The notes under the pieces are model-generated. The model had not been told where the DNA came from. It ran no database searches and saw only the letters and a list, made by a program, of their open reading frames with translations. A program made the position numbers and the translations under genes. A stretch of 64,000 nt of DNA from Tritonibacter mobilis. GTDB lineage: Bacteria > Pseudomonadota > Alphaproteobacteria > Rhodobacterales > Rhodobacteraceae. The stretch covers positions 186,001 to 250,000 of the forward strand of contig NZ_LNWY01000006.1 of assembly GCF_001681715.1 (NCBI RefSeq). Reading direction: 5' to 3'. Shown piece by piece: positions 53,418 to 62,551 of the stretch; position 1 is the stretch's first letter, and the number at the start of each line of letters is the position of its first letter.

Positions 53418-54487
53418 TATAAGTCCAACGTGTCATGCATAAAAACCTGTGCACCAAACCCTGCTTCCACCAGATAGTCCTCTGGCATCGTGCAGAATGC
53501 AGGTGCAAATCGTTTTGCACCAAGGCGGTGTATCATAGCGATTTGATCTGAAAGGGGGGGGTGGACATTCCAGCGGCGGAAGTACCCGCCTTCAACGGCC
53601 TCGATCCCACGTGCATGGGCCGTCATATGGCCTGTGAAAATCACATGTGCGTCACGTCCCAAGCGACCGCTCTCACGCCAGGCACGTACATATGCCCAGG
53701 CGGCTCCGCCATCTGCGTTGGGGGTATCACATATCAGAAAACGCGCTTCATCCAACGGGCCTCGGTCCAGCAGCGGCGCGATTTCATCTGCGCTGGGCGC
53801 AACACCGCCCGAGGTCAATGCGGCGCGTAGGGTGTGGCAACATTCCGGATCAAGCAGAACAGCTGTGGGTCCAAAGCGGCGCATGAGGTGCAAGGCAAGC
53901 TCACCCGCGCGTCCCGAGGGAGGCACGGGGAATAAGATCTGACCGGGCAGAGTGTCGATCAGCGCATCAAGATCCTCGAGACGCCGGGACTGCGGCACGT
54001 CGCTGAGATGATATGAGCAGTCGATGATGGCGGTGGCAGCTTGCGGCGGTGCGTCAAAAGCGAACCAGTCGCTTTCTTCCGACCAATCGCCGGAGTAGAA
54101 CAGGCCCTCTCCAAGATTAAAGTGGAACCAGACGCCGCCAAGCGCGTGGCCGTTGCGGCCAGTGGTCAGGCGGATGCCATCGATCAGGGTTTCCCCGCGT
54201 TCTGGCAGTTCCCTTACCTGTGCGGAGGGGGGCAGGGCCTGTGATGTGCGGCGTGTGGCGTAGATCGGCAGGCCTGCCTCGACTGCGTAAGCCGCACCGC
54301 CGATGTGGTCGATATGGTCGTGAGTCACAAAGACCGCATCGACCCCGTCGAGCCACTTGGGGTCGAAATTGGCGTTGGCCTCCGGGCCGAAGCCACAATC
54401 CAGCAACCAGCGGTGACGCCCGGTATCAAGGCGCATGGCGGCAGGGCCCTTGTCTCCGATGCCGGAGAGAACGGTAATGGTGCTCAT
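53417..54487 (-). CDS. Metallo-beta-lactamase-fold hydrolase
   Basis: 356 residues. The metal motif THDHIDHIGG (HxHxDH) is intact near residue 53; a further His sits in GHALGG, and Asp in YSGDWSEESDWF. The C-terminal part contains TGHMTAHARG and resembles beta-CASP-type or RNase-J-like hydrolases (GRAGELALHLMRRFGPTAV). ATG at 54487 chosen (AGGA upstream). It lies in one operon with the ABC importer and the histidine phosphatase, so it may be a phosphodiesterase acting on the imported substrate. Confidence 0.85.
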   Translation of the reverse strand: MSTITVLSGIGDKGPAAMRLDTGRHRWLLDCGFGPEANANFDPKWLDGVDAVFVTHDHIDHIGGAAYAVEAGLPIYATRRTSQALPPSAQVRELPERGETLIDGIRLTTGRNGHALGGVWFHFNLGEGLFYSGDWSEESDWFAFDAPPQAATAIIDCSYHLSDVPQSRRLEDLDALIDTLPGQILFPVPPSGRAGELALHLMRRFGPTAVLLDPECCHTLRAALTSGGVAPSADEIAPLLDRGPLDEARFLICDTPNADGGAAWAYVRAWRESGRLGRDAHVIFTGHMTAHARGIEAVEGGYFRRWNVHPPLSDQIAMIHRLGAKRFAPAFCTMPEDYLVEAGFGAQVFMHDTLDL

Positions 54488-54500
54488 GAGTGGGATCCTG

Positions 54501-55544
54501 TCAGGCGGCGGCAAAGGCCCAAGGCGCGCTAAGCGCAAGGCCGATTTGGTCGCCGGGTTGGAGCCGTGTGGCGGATTGCGTGACCAGCGCGTCTCCACTC
54601 GCTGCGGTAAGATCGAGGCGATAGCGACCGCCAAGGTAGGTGACGCGCTCAACACGGGCGCGGATATCGCCGGTTTCCGTAATGCGCAGGTTTTCTGGGC
54701 GCAGGCAGGCGAGAGCCGGGTGCTCTGTGTCCGTTTCCACCCTCAGGCGCATGCCGAGCAACGTGGCCTCTGCACCTGCGTCACCGTGCGTCGCGCCGGT
54801 CAATGGTACCACTGCGCCTTCGCCAATGAACTCGGCAACAAAACGGCTGCGCGGGCGGGTATAGAGTGCCTCGGGCGTATCAAGTTGTACGATCACACCT
54901 TGGTTCATCACCGCGATGCGGTCGGCCATGGCCATTGCCTCGGCCTGATCATGGGTGACATAGACCATAGTGGCGCTGGTTCGACGGTGAAAATCGCTGA
55001 ACACCTCTTGCATAGATGCACGCAAAGCCACGTCGAGATTTGCGAGTGGCTCATCCAGCAGGACGGCCGTTGGATCAGAAACCAGGCATCGGGCCAACGC
55101 CACACGCTGACGCTGCCCGCCAGAGAGATCAGAAGGCATGCGGTCCCCATAGGGGGTGAGTTCCGTGGCACTAAGCGCAGCATCGATACGGGCGTCGCGA
55201 TCTGCTTTGGACAGTTTGCGGATTTCCAGCGGATACCCCACATTGCGGCGCACGTTCATATGAGGCCAGAGTGCGTAGGATTGGAACACAAAGCCAATAT
55301 TGCGATCCTCGGGTGGCACGTTGAGGCGGCTGGCGGCATTGGCAACCTCGCGTTGGCCAATGTGGATGCGGCCTTCTGTAGGTTGCTCGAAACCCGCCAA
55401 AAGACGCAGCAGGGTCGACTTGCCGCAGCCTGACGGGCCAAGCAGCGCAAGAAATTCGCCATCGCGTACGGTGGTGGAGACGGATTTGAGCGCGGCGGCA
55501 TCACCGAAATGCTTGGCCACATGGGACAGGGTCAGCTCTGCCAT
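54501..55544 (-). CDS. ABC importer ATP-binding protein
   Basis: 347 residues. Walker A GPSGCGKST, Q loop FVFQSYALWPHMNV, signature LSGGQRQRVALAR, Walker B VLLDEPLANLD, and the H loop VYVTHDQAEAM. The C-terminal TOBE-like region (ALACLRPENLRI) marks it as a CUT1/FbpC/PotA-type ATPase. The ATG at 55544 lies 13 bp inside the permease gene, indicating coupling. It energises the fused permease upstream. Confidence 0.94.
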   Translation of the reverse strand: MAELTLSHVAKHFGDAAALKSVSTTVRDGEFLALLGPSGCGKSTLLRLLAGFEQPTEGRIHIGQREVANAASRLNVPPEDRNIGFVFQSYALWPHMNVRRNVGYPLEIRKLSKADRDARIDAALSATELTPYGDRMPSDLSGGQRQRVALARCLVSDPTAVLLDEPLANLDVALRASMQEVFSDFHRRTSATMVYVTHDQAEAMAMADRIAVMNQGVIVQLDTPEALYTRPRSRFVAEFIGEGAVVPLTGATHGDAGAEATLLGMRLRVETDTEHPALACLRPENLRITETGDIRARVERVTYLGGRYRLDLTAASGDALVTQSATRLQPGDQIGLALSAPWAFAAA

Positions 55545-57238
55545 GGCACTACTCCTTTGGGCAGGCGGCGGGAGGTTGCTTGGATCACCGCCATCAGGAA
55601 CATCACGACAAAGACGATCGTCATGGCGACGGCGGAGGCCATCACCGTCTCGCCGCTGTCGTCGAGATTGAAGATCACCACACCGAGCGTCTCTGTGCCC
55701 GATGACCACAAGAGGGCAGACACGGTCAGTTCGTTGAACGCGGTGAGGAAAACGAGGATCGCCCCCGCCGCCGCGGAAGGTGCGGACAGCGGCAGGATAA
55801 TGTCCTTGAGCCGTCGTGACAGCGATGCCCCAACCGATTGCGCGGCCTCATCCATGGCGGGGTCAAGTTGTCGCAAGCTCGATTGCACGGGGCGGAACAT
55901 GACCGCAAAGAAGCGCGCCAGATAGGCAAGGAAAATGATCCAGATGGTGCCGTAGAGTGTGAGCTCAGTGAAAGGCAGATTGATCAACAGCAAGATCATC
56001 GCGATCGCCAGTACCACGCCGGGCAGGGCATATGGCAGGTCTAACAGGCTATCAAAGACCCGGCCCAGCGGCGTCTTGTGGCGATCCATCAGCCACGCAA
56101 GCGGCAGGCAAAGCGCCATCAGTAGCGCTGCCGCACTCACCGAGAGTACAAAGGAATTGAGGAAGGCTCGCCGTGTGACGGGCTGACGGAAAAGCGCCTC
56201 ATGCCAGCCATCAAGTGAGATGGTATCGAACCTGAGCGGCACACCATAAGCAGGCACCAGAGACGTCGCCAGTAGTCCGGCCATAGGCAGTACCAAAATG
56301 GCAGCAATCACTGTCCAAAGCGCGATTTCAACCGGCAGTCTGGCGTGCCCCAATGGGATAGAAAGGGGGCGGCCAGTGCTGCCCACCAGGTGCACGCGTT
56401 GGCGTTGTTGGAAAAATCGTTGCAGCAAGATGCCGCAGATGGCGACCACGCCAATCAGGATCGCAAGCACCGCGACTTCGGCCAGCACAGTTGTGCCCAT
56501 GCCTGCAAGCCGTTGATAAATCAGCGTTGGCAGGGTGGCATAACCTGCGGGGATGCCCAGCATGGCAGGAATGCCGAAATTTCCCAATGCAGTTACAAAC
56601 GTGATCGCGATACCGGCCAAGAGGCTCGGCAGGGTCAATGGCAATACGATTTGCCCCCAGATGCGCAGACCGCTTGCGCCAGAGATGCGAGCCGCTTCGA
56701 CAACCTCCTGAGGGATCGCACGCAGACCGGCGCGCAGGGTGAGGAAAATGATCGATGTGTGCTGAATGCCCATGAGCAGGATGATGCCCCCGGCAGAGTA
56801 TAAAGGCTGCGGCGCGCCAAGCGGTGGCGCAAGGCCAAGTGTCTTTAGGAACACTGACGAAGGCCCCATGATCTGCGTCCAGGACAAGGCTGTGATCTGC
56901 GGCGGGATCATCATCGGTATCATCAGGCAAAAGACCAGCGCGCCCTTACGGCGCAGATCCGTGAGCGCCACGAGAAAGGCGAAAGTGCCGCCGATCAACA
57001 CCGAAATCACTGTACCGAAACCTGCGGTGATCAGCGAATGGCGCAGGGCAGAGAGGGTCGCAGGTTTGGCAAGAACCTCGGTAAAGAACCCGAGATTGAG
57101 GTTGCCTCCTGCCGTGATGCCTTCGAAAAACAGTCGTGCGACGGGTGCGAGTGTGATCAGCACCGCCACGGCAAGAATGAGCGACAGCAGCCGGCCCTCG
57201 GACCGGCTGCTGCTGGAGTTTGTGGCGACGAGGCTCAT
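55532..57238 (-). CDS. ABC importer permease, two fused transmembrane halves (FbpB/ThiP type)
   Basis: 568 residues with about 12 spans in two homologous halves, the FbpB/AfuB/ThiP layout where one protein replaces a permease dimer. Each half contains an EAA-type ATPase-contact loop (VVEAARISGASGLRIWGQIVLP; MDEAAQSVGASLSRRLKDIILP). Overlaps the binding-protein gene by 4 bp (ATGA). Substrate specificity cannot be read from the sequence. Confidence 0.93.
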   Translation of the reverse strand: MSLVATNSSSSRSEGRLLSLILAVAVLITLAPVARLFFEGITAGGNLNLGFFTEVLAKPATLSALRHSLITAGFGTVISVLIGGTFAFLVALTDLRRKGALVFCLMIPMMIPPQITALSWTQIMGPSSVFLKTLGLAPPLGAPQPLYSAGGIILLMGIQHTSIIFLTLRAGLRAIPQEVVEAARISGASGLRIWGQIVLPLTLPSLLAGIAITFVTALGNFGIPAMLGIPAGYATLPTLIYQRLAGMGTTVLAEVAVLAILIGVVAICGILLQRFFQQRQRVHLVGSTGRPLSIPLGHARLPVEIALWTVIAAILVLPMAGLLATSLVPAYGVPLRFDTISLDGWHEALFRQPVTRRAFLNSFVLSVSAAALLMALCLPLAWLMDRHKTPLGRVFDSLLDLPYALPGVVLAIAMILLLINLPFTELTLYGTIWIIFLAYLARFFAVMFRPVQSSLRQLDPAMDEAAQSVGASLSRRLKDIILPLSAPSAAAGAILVFLTAFNELTVSALLWSSGTETLGVVIFNLDDSGETVMASAVAMTIVFVVMFLMAVIQATSRRLPKGVVPWQS

Positions 57239-58203
57239 TCCGCGCCAAAAAGCTCTGCAAATTTCGCTTTGTTGGCATCGGCATCTGCCAGCGCCTGAGC
57301 GGGATCAAAGGACATCAGCTTGATATCTGCGCGCGCCGGGAAACCTGCGGGAACATCCATGTCATTGCGGGCCGGGATATAGCCCATGTCCAGAACCAGA
57401 TCCTGACCCTTTTGGGACAGTACGAAATCAACGAATTTCTGCGCAGCATCCACGTTTTTGGCGCTTTCAAGGATTGCAACTGGCTCAGTCACATAAGAGA
57501 CGCCCTCTTTGGGGAACACAAACTCAACCGGAGAGCCGTCAGCCTTGTTACGGATGGCGAGGAAATCGACAACGACACCGTAGGGTTTCTCACCCGAGGC
57601 GACGGCCTTGAATGTCCCGCCGTTGCCACCTTGGGCGCGAGCGTCGTTGGTGGCGAGGTCGGTGTAGTAATCCCAGCCCAGGTTTTTGTCACCTGTCAGG
57701 GTGGCAAGGTGAATAAGGGCAGCACCGGAGTAAAGCGGCGAAGGCATGGCGATCTGACCCTTCAACGCCGGATCGGCGAGATCGGCCCAAGAGCTTGGCT
57801 GCATCTCGGCGCCGGTGTTGTAAACGATGCCAGTGGTGATCAGCTTGGTCGAATAGTAATAGCCATCCGCCGAATAAAGCGCGGGATCGTAGGCGTCGGC
57901 TTCGGGGGATTTATAGGCCTGCAACTGACCGTTCTGGGCCATGCCCTCAAGGGTTACGGTGTCTGCGATCAGCAGAACGTCAGGCTGCGGGTTCCCAGCT
58001 TCGATCTCGGCCATAAGGCGCGCCATCAGTTTGGTGGTGCCGTCGCGAACCCACTCCACCTCGATGTCGGGGTTGGCCTCCATAAAGGCATCGACGGTCA
58101 TTTGCGCATCGGCATTGGGTTGCGATGTATAGAGGGTCAGCGTCTCGGCAAAGGAGGCCGAGGCGGTCAGAGCGAGAAGGGCAGCGGGCAGAAGGGGTTT
58201 CAT
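57235..58203 (-). CDS. ABC importer periplasmic binding protein (FbpA/AfuA/PhnS-like)
   Basis: 322 residues with a Sec signal peptide (MKPLLPAALLALTASASFA) and a type II binding fold beginning TLTLYTSQPNADAQMTVDAF. The family includes iron(III) (FbpA), phosphonate (PhnS-like) and sugar-phosphate (AfuA) binders. The neighbouring phosphatase, MBL hydrolase and DeoR regulator favour a phosphorylated organic compound over iron. ATG at 58203. First gene of the importer operon. Confidence 0.88.
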   Translation of the reverse strand: MKPLLPAALLALTASASFAETLTLYTSQPNADAQMTVDAFMEANPDIEVEWVRDGTTKLMARLMAEIEAGNPQPDVLLIADTVTLEGMAQNGQLQAYKSPEADAYDPALYSADGYYYSTKLITTGIVYNTGAEMQPSSWADLADPALKGQIAMPSPLYSGAALIHLATLTGDKNLGWDYYTDLATNDARAQGGNGGTFKAVASGEKPYGVVVDFLAIRNKADGSPVEFVFPKEGVSYVTEPVAILESAKNVDAAQKFVDFVLSQKGQDLVLDMGYIPARNDMDVPAGFPARADIKLMSFDPAQALADADANKAKFAELFGAE

Positions 58204-58220
58204 CCGGAATCTCCGTTTGG

Positions 58221-58234
58221 CTTTCGTTCGAAAG
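58221..58234. promoter_or_regulatory. Probable DeoR/GlpR-type operator
   Basis: CTTTCGTTCGAAAG is a 6-bp inverted repeat (CTTTCG/CGAAAG) containing TTCG...CGAA, the core seen in GlpR/DeoR-type operators. It lies 18 bp upstream of the binding-protein start, in the divergent space with the DeoR gene. Confidence 0.6.
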
Positions 58235-58349
58235 TTATGACGCCGCCCGTATCGCCTGAGTCTGAAACGGTTTTGTGACAGTTTCCTAAATCTAATATTA
58301 TCTTGCCCGGCCACGTCCGTGGTTGTTACTGCTGATGTGTTGAAGTTCA

Positions 58350-58363
58350 CTTTCAAAGGAAAG
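58350..58363. promoter_or_regulatory. Second inverted repeat over the DeoR ribosome site
   Basis: CTTTC-AAAG-GAAAG overlaps the ribosome site just before the DeoR-family ATG at 58367. It may be an autoregulatory half of the operator system; it lacks the TTCG core, so support is weaker. Confidence 0.35.
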
Positions 58364-58366
58364 CGA

Positions 58367-59164
58367 ATGCGAAGAGGCGAGCTAAATCGGCGTCGTGATG
58401 CGATCATCAGGCTGCTGTGCGAGCAAGGCGAGATGTCTGCGACGGATCTGGCCACGCGGCTGGGGGTATCGGTTCAGACAATCCGAACCGATTTGCGAGA
58501 GCTTGATGAGGCCGCACTTGTTCAGCGCCGCCACGGCAATGCCCGGCTTCGGCAACAGTCTGAGAACATTGGCTATGCGCCCAGAATGTCTGTTGCGCGC
58601 AGCGAGAAACAGCAAATCGCCATTGCGGTTAAATCGCTTGTTGGCGACGGCAGTCGTGTGGCGCTGGGCACTGGTACGACAGTCGAAGCCTGTGCGCGGA
58701 TTTTGGCGGCCACCTGTAAGGATTTGTTCGTTGCAACCAACAACATCCATGCGGTGATTGCCATGCAAGGCGCCGAGGGAGCCTCGGTATCACTTGCCGG
58801 AGGAGCGGTGCGATTGCGGGATCTGGATCTGATCGGAACCGCGAGCCGGGATTTCTTTGCTGACTATCTGGTCGACATTGCGATTTTCAGCTGTGGAGGC
58901 ATCTCTCTGGCTGGCGAGGTTTTGGACTACAACACCGATGAGATCGCAGCACGGGTGGCGGTTGCAGGCTGCGCTGTGCGCAAGGTTCTGGTGGTGGATC
59001 AGGCCAAACTGGGCCGAGAGTTGCCCTGCCGTAAGCATGTGCTTTGGGACTACGATGTGGTGGTGTCGGCGGCTGCGTTTTCCAAAGAGATATTGGACAA
59101 ATGTGCGGATGCGGGGTGTGAGGTTATTCAGGTGAACACGCTCCACGCAGCTCGTCTTGCATAA
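58367..59164 (+). CDS. DeoR/GlpR family transcriptional regulator
   Basis: 265 residues. N-terminal DeoR helix-turn-helix (RRDAIIRLLCEQGEMSATDL, then LGVSVQTIRTDLRELDE) and the C-terminal sugar-phosphate sensor domain of the ribose-isomerase-like fold (LGTGTTVEACARIL, VVDQAKLGRE). Family members repress until a phosphorylated sugar binds. ATG at 58367 preferred (AAAGGA just upstream) over the frame start at 58319. Divergent from the importer operon, with a TTCG-type palindrome between them, so it most likely controls that operon. Confidence 0.92.
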   Translation: MRRGELNRRRDAIIRLLCEQGEMSATDLATRLGVSVQTIRTDLRELDEAALVQRRHGNARLRQQSENIGYAPRMSVARSEKQQIAIAVKSLVGDGSRVALGTGTTVEACARILAATCKDLFVATNNIHAVIAMQGAEGASVSLAGGAVRLRDLDLIGTASRDFFADYLVDIAIFSCGGISLAGEVLDYNTDEIAARVAVAGCAVRKVLVVDQAKLGRELPCRKHVLWDYDVVVSAAAFSKEILDKCADAGCEVIQVNTLHAARLA

Positions 59165-59356
59165 GGCCGCAGCATATTGGAAGCCAAGTAGACTGTTCAA
59201 ATTTGAACTAAATTAATGGAAATATTTATAATCCTTTCAATTTGTTAGAGGTGTATTTGTTAGGGTTTCGTCAACACCTATGACCCACCTTCTGAGGTAA
59301 CTTCGGTGTGAGGATCTCACTGCAGCCGGAGTGTTTCTGTTCAGTAGGATGGTCTC

Positions 59357-59986
59357 ATGACAAGTGTATCTCTCAAGGCTGTCGCGGCAGCCGCGTTAAC
59401 GATTGCCCTTTCCGCATGTGGTGACAATGTGCGCACCGACTACCATGAATTCAGCAGTGTGAGCACACGGCTTAATGTAGACAATGACCTGTCTGGTCTG
59501 ACCCGTGTTGCAATCGCGCCCGATCAAGAGCAAAGCATGAACGTATTTCTAACTGGCTATAGCTGGTGGGATAATACGCCGCGTGGATCGGCTCAGATTG
59601 CCCGGCCTGTGATTCACCGCACCGCTGGTGGAGTCGGAACCTATGAAGACCCTATCACGCTTGCTGTCGGCCACAAGAAAACAGGCGGGCGTAGCGTGAT
59701 GGACTACCGACCCGGAACGCGTTTCTACATCGAGAAACTGCAGAAATACGCAATCGTCGAGGATATGTGCGGCGACGGTCCGCGCCCTCAGGATGGGCCC
59801 TGTCACACCGGGCATCGCGGGCATGACTGGATCGACATCTATGTCGGTGGTCGCCGTATGGATGAGGCTTCGGTTGATGCCTGCATGCGTCATATTACGG
59901 GCATTCAATCGGTGGTCCTGAACCCACGTCCGGGATACCCGGTTACGCCCGGCGAAATTGCGGCAACCGGATGCCGCACCTTCTGA
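59357..59986 (+). CDS. Barwin/double-psi-barrel-like lipoprotein
   Basis: 209 residues with a lipobox signal (LTIALSAC, Cys21), so a lipoprotein. The mature part has GYSWWDNTPRGS, GGVGTYEDPITLAVG, PGTRFYIEKLQKYAIVED and HDWIDIYVGG. This pattern resembles the double-psi beta-barrel (barwin/RlpA-like) secreted proteins of actinobacteria and fungi. Function unknown; carbohydrate or cell-wall binding is a guess. Stands alone, convergent with the DUF3131 gene. Confidence 0.65.
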   Translation: MTSVSLKAVAAAALTIALSACGDNVRTDYHEFSSVSTRLNVDNDLSGLTRVAIAPDQEQSMNVFLTGYSWWDNTPRGSAQIARPVIHRTAGGVGTYEDPITLAVGHKKTGGRSVMDYRPGTRFYIEKLQKYAIVEDMCGDGPRPQDGPCHTGHRGHDWIDIYVGGRRMDEASVDACMRHITGIQSVVLNPRPGYPVTPGEIAATGCRTF

Positions 59987-60007
59987 TATGGCGCTCAGCG
60001 TCGCGCG

Positions 60008-62551
60008 TCAGCCGGAGGTTTCCAGCTGATGCGCGATTGCTTGCAAGATGATGCTGTTGGTATTGAGGTCGGTGTAGTCTCGTGTAGGGCGCCCGGATTT
60101 CACAAATATGCTTGAGGAAAAGCCGTTCTCTGTTTTGGCGGTGTTGCGGACGTATTCGCGCAAAGTGTCCGAATAGGAATGGGGCTGCATCGCCGACCAA
60201 AGATAGGCGGCTTTGCTGCTCACCGCGAGATATTCATCCCGGAACTCTGGCGTGCGATATTCGGGTTCACTGCCAACCGTATCCATCGCCCATGTGCGGG
60301 TCTCGGCATCCAGTTGCAGCCCCTGATAGAGGAACCACGGGCTGGTATCGATCGGCCCTTCGGAGACGCAGATCAAGCGGCCGGTTTCGCGAAAGTCCTC
60401 AAGTTGGGTGGTGAACAATACATCCGCAAGATAAGCGCTCTGGCGCGACATGCCCAACTCCAGCCCTTCCAACAGCAGCGGCTCGGCCCCGATTGGGCCA
60501 ATCCGTGCCACCGCTTCAAGCAGGGCCATCTGTCCGTCGGGTTCTGATTTACCCGCATAGACCTCGTAGGGGGAGCGGGCGGCATGGCCCCAGCGCCGAA
60601 AGGCCAACGCCGAGTAGTGTGCGCTGTGTGAGACGTAAGAGCTATGTAGCTCACCTTCGGTTACAGAATGGATTTCGCCGTCGATGATAATCTTATCGAG
60701 GTCGTATGATCCAACCAGCTCCACCAACTGCTCGCCAAAGCCACTATGGCGGCGCAGATTGTCGAGTGAAGCGAGGAGGCGCCCTGCGTCGCTGCCGTCA
60801 AAGTTTTTATTGCCCCAGCGCGCGCGATCGGTGCGAATCCAGCCTTGCGGCAGGCGACGGTCTTGCGAGACGCGACCCGCGATATTGGGTAGAATCTTCT
60901 TAATCGCGGTCTCGAAACCTTTTTCGTCGAGCAGGCCAATTTGTATTGCCGCAACAAGCCCGTTAATGTGACTACCGACATCCCACATGGTGACGGCTTC
61001 ATGCAGCCGCCCACCCGGAGAGGAGTCTACCGTTGAAGGGCAAAGACCCGTTTTAGGATTTGTGAACTGCTCCAGATAACGCCATGCTGCCCTTGCATCT
61101 TCCATCAATTCCGCACGTTGTTGATCTGGCAGCTTCTCGCGCTGAGAGATCAGCTCTGGCTGCGCGGCTGCAACACGGCGATAGCGATATGGCAGCGGCC
61201 CGTTTGGGACCAGACACTCAATCTGGCGGGTAAGCGTCGTGAACTGCGTGACAGGTGCGCGAAGGGTGTTGATGAGTTGCCGTTCCAGCAATGTGAGGGT
61301 GACGTCATCGGTGAAATCACGGTCACGCAAGACGATCACCATATCCTGCAGCCCTGCAAAGTCGGTTTGTAGGCTTTCGGCGGTGATGGGGCGGGTCAAG
61401 TCGCGACGGCGGAGCGTTAAAACGCCGTCTTCGCCGATGCCACGCCGCGCCGTAGCCCCCCCGCTCAGGCGAACCGCGATGCCTGCACTCAGGGGACGGG
61501 TGGTACTGATGGTGGGAGTGCCATTCGCGGAAACTCCTGTGATCTCAATAGTGTGCGGCTGAGGGTTTGCATCATTTTCGGATGTTGGTATCTCGGTCGG
61601 CACCCAGATCGCCAGTTCGTCTTCAGGGCCTGCGTCCACGCCTGACGAATAAGGTAATTTGAGCCGGTCCAGAAGGTTAGCGAGGGCCGATGGAGTATCA
61701 GACAGAGTTTCACTCGCCCCTTCCAGCAGGTGGAGGCAAAGATTGCGTTTGAAATCATAAGCGTCGCGCAACTGCAGATCAGACACAGGTAACAGCGAGG
61801 CTCTCCCGTCAACCTCTTGCTGCACCAGGCTTTCGGCAAACAGCTCTGCCGCTGCTGTCAGATCTTCGATCGAGAAATCTGAGAACGCATTGGCTGACAG
61901 ATAGGCCACGTTCTGTGTTGGCGTCCGCGCGTCAGCTGCGAGCGTGACTGGGTTGGCCAAGTCCACAAGCGTGCCGCCAAACAGCCGCGCAACACCGTTT
62001 TCCCATGTTTCAGAAACGACAGCTGCGGTTTTCTGAGGGAGGCTCAGAATATTGAAGACCCCGGCCGAGCGCACCGCCGTGGGGGAGGCGGGGCGCGTCA
62101 CGTCGTGACAGGCCAGGGTCTGAACTCGGATGGGGATTCCGAGTGTTCTTTCTACCGGGTTCAACATTTCACGAAGCGCGTTGAGCACGTTATGTGCAGC
62201 GCGCGCCTGAAAATGCTGGGATAGGGTTGCCAGATCGGCCTGAAACGGTGCCACCTCGATGCCGCTGCCACCCAGTAGATATCCCGCGAGCACACGCGCT
62301 ACAGGGTGTTGGGGTGACAACACCTGACCTTCGGCATCGAACGGCGAGACCACACAGGTCACAGGGATATTGCGCTCCCACAGGGTATCAAGCACGGCAA
62401 TCAGATGTGGCACGGAGGTTGACGCGTCTATTCCCGTGATCACCGGATAGGTTTGCGGAGTCACTGCGCCGATAAAGTCAGCGGCAAAGGTTTTTACCGG
62501 GATCAACGCAGCGCCGACACCGAGAGCTTTGAGGAAGGTTCTGCGTTTCAT
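60008..62551 (-). CDS. Tat-exported DUF3131-domain protein
   Basis: 847 residues. The N-terminus MKRRTFLKALGVGAALIP is a Tat-type signal. A first domain (about 30-330) resembles a polysaccharide-deacetylase-like fold (YPVITGIDASTSVPHLIAVL), apparently without the usual metal-binding Asp-Asp. The C-terminal region from FTNPKTGLCPSTVDSSPGG (about residue 495) to the end is DUF3131, a glucoamylase-like alpha-barrel. Overlaps the GT2 fusion gene by 4 bp, so it probably trims or exports the glycan made by that enzyme. Confidence 0.82.
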   Translation of the reverse strand: MKRRTFLKALGVGAALIPVKTFAADFIGAVTPQTYPVITGIDASTSVPHLIAVLDTLWERNIPVTCVVSPFDAEGQVLSPQHPVARVLAGYLLGGSGIEVAPFQADLATLSQHFQARAAHNVLNALREMLNPVERTLGIPIRVQTLACHDVTRPASPTAVRSAGVFNILSLPQKTAAVVSETWENGVARLFGGTLVDLANPVTLAADARTPTQNVAYLSANAFSDFSIEDLTAAAELFAESLVQQEVDGRASLLPVSDLQLRDAYDFKRNLCLHLLEGASETLSDTPSALANLLDRLKLPYSSGVDAGPEDELAIWVPTEIPTSENDANPQPHTIEITGVSANGTPTISTTRPLSAGIAVRLSGGATARRGIGEDGVLTLRRRDLTRPITAESLQTDFAGLQDMVIVLRDRDFTDDVTLTLLERQLINTLRAPVTQFTTLTRQIECLVPNGPLPYRYRRVAAAQPELISQREKLPDQQRAELMEDARAAWRYLEQFTNPKTGLCPSTVDSSPGGRLHEAVTMWDVGSHINGLVAAIQIGLLDEKGFETAIKKILPNIAGRVSQDRRLPQGWIRTDRARWGNKNFDGSDAGRLLASLDNLRRHSGFGEQLVELVGSYDLDKIIIDGEIHSVTEGELHSSYVSHSAHYSALAFRRWGHAARSPYEVYAGKSEPDGQMALLEAVARIGPIGAEPLLLEGLELGMSRQSAYLADVLFTTQLEDFRETGRLICVSEGPIDTSPWFLYQGLQLDAETRTWAMDTVGSEPEYRTPEFRDEYLAVSSKAAYLWSAMQPHSYSDTLREYVRNTAKTENGFSSSIFVKSGRPTRDYTDLNTNSIILQAIAHQLETSG

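Noticed and set aside
53554-53561. Eight-G run (C8 in the coding strand) inside the MBL gene as a phase-variation switch
   Set aside because: A run of eight in high-GC DNA is marginal, the frame is intact and no comparable tracts support regulation.
57235-58203. Naming the importer as an iron(III) system (fbpABC)
   Set aside because: Overall family resemblance is not enough; the operon partners point to a phosphorylated organic substrate.
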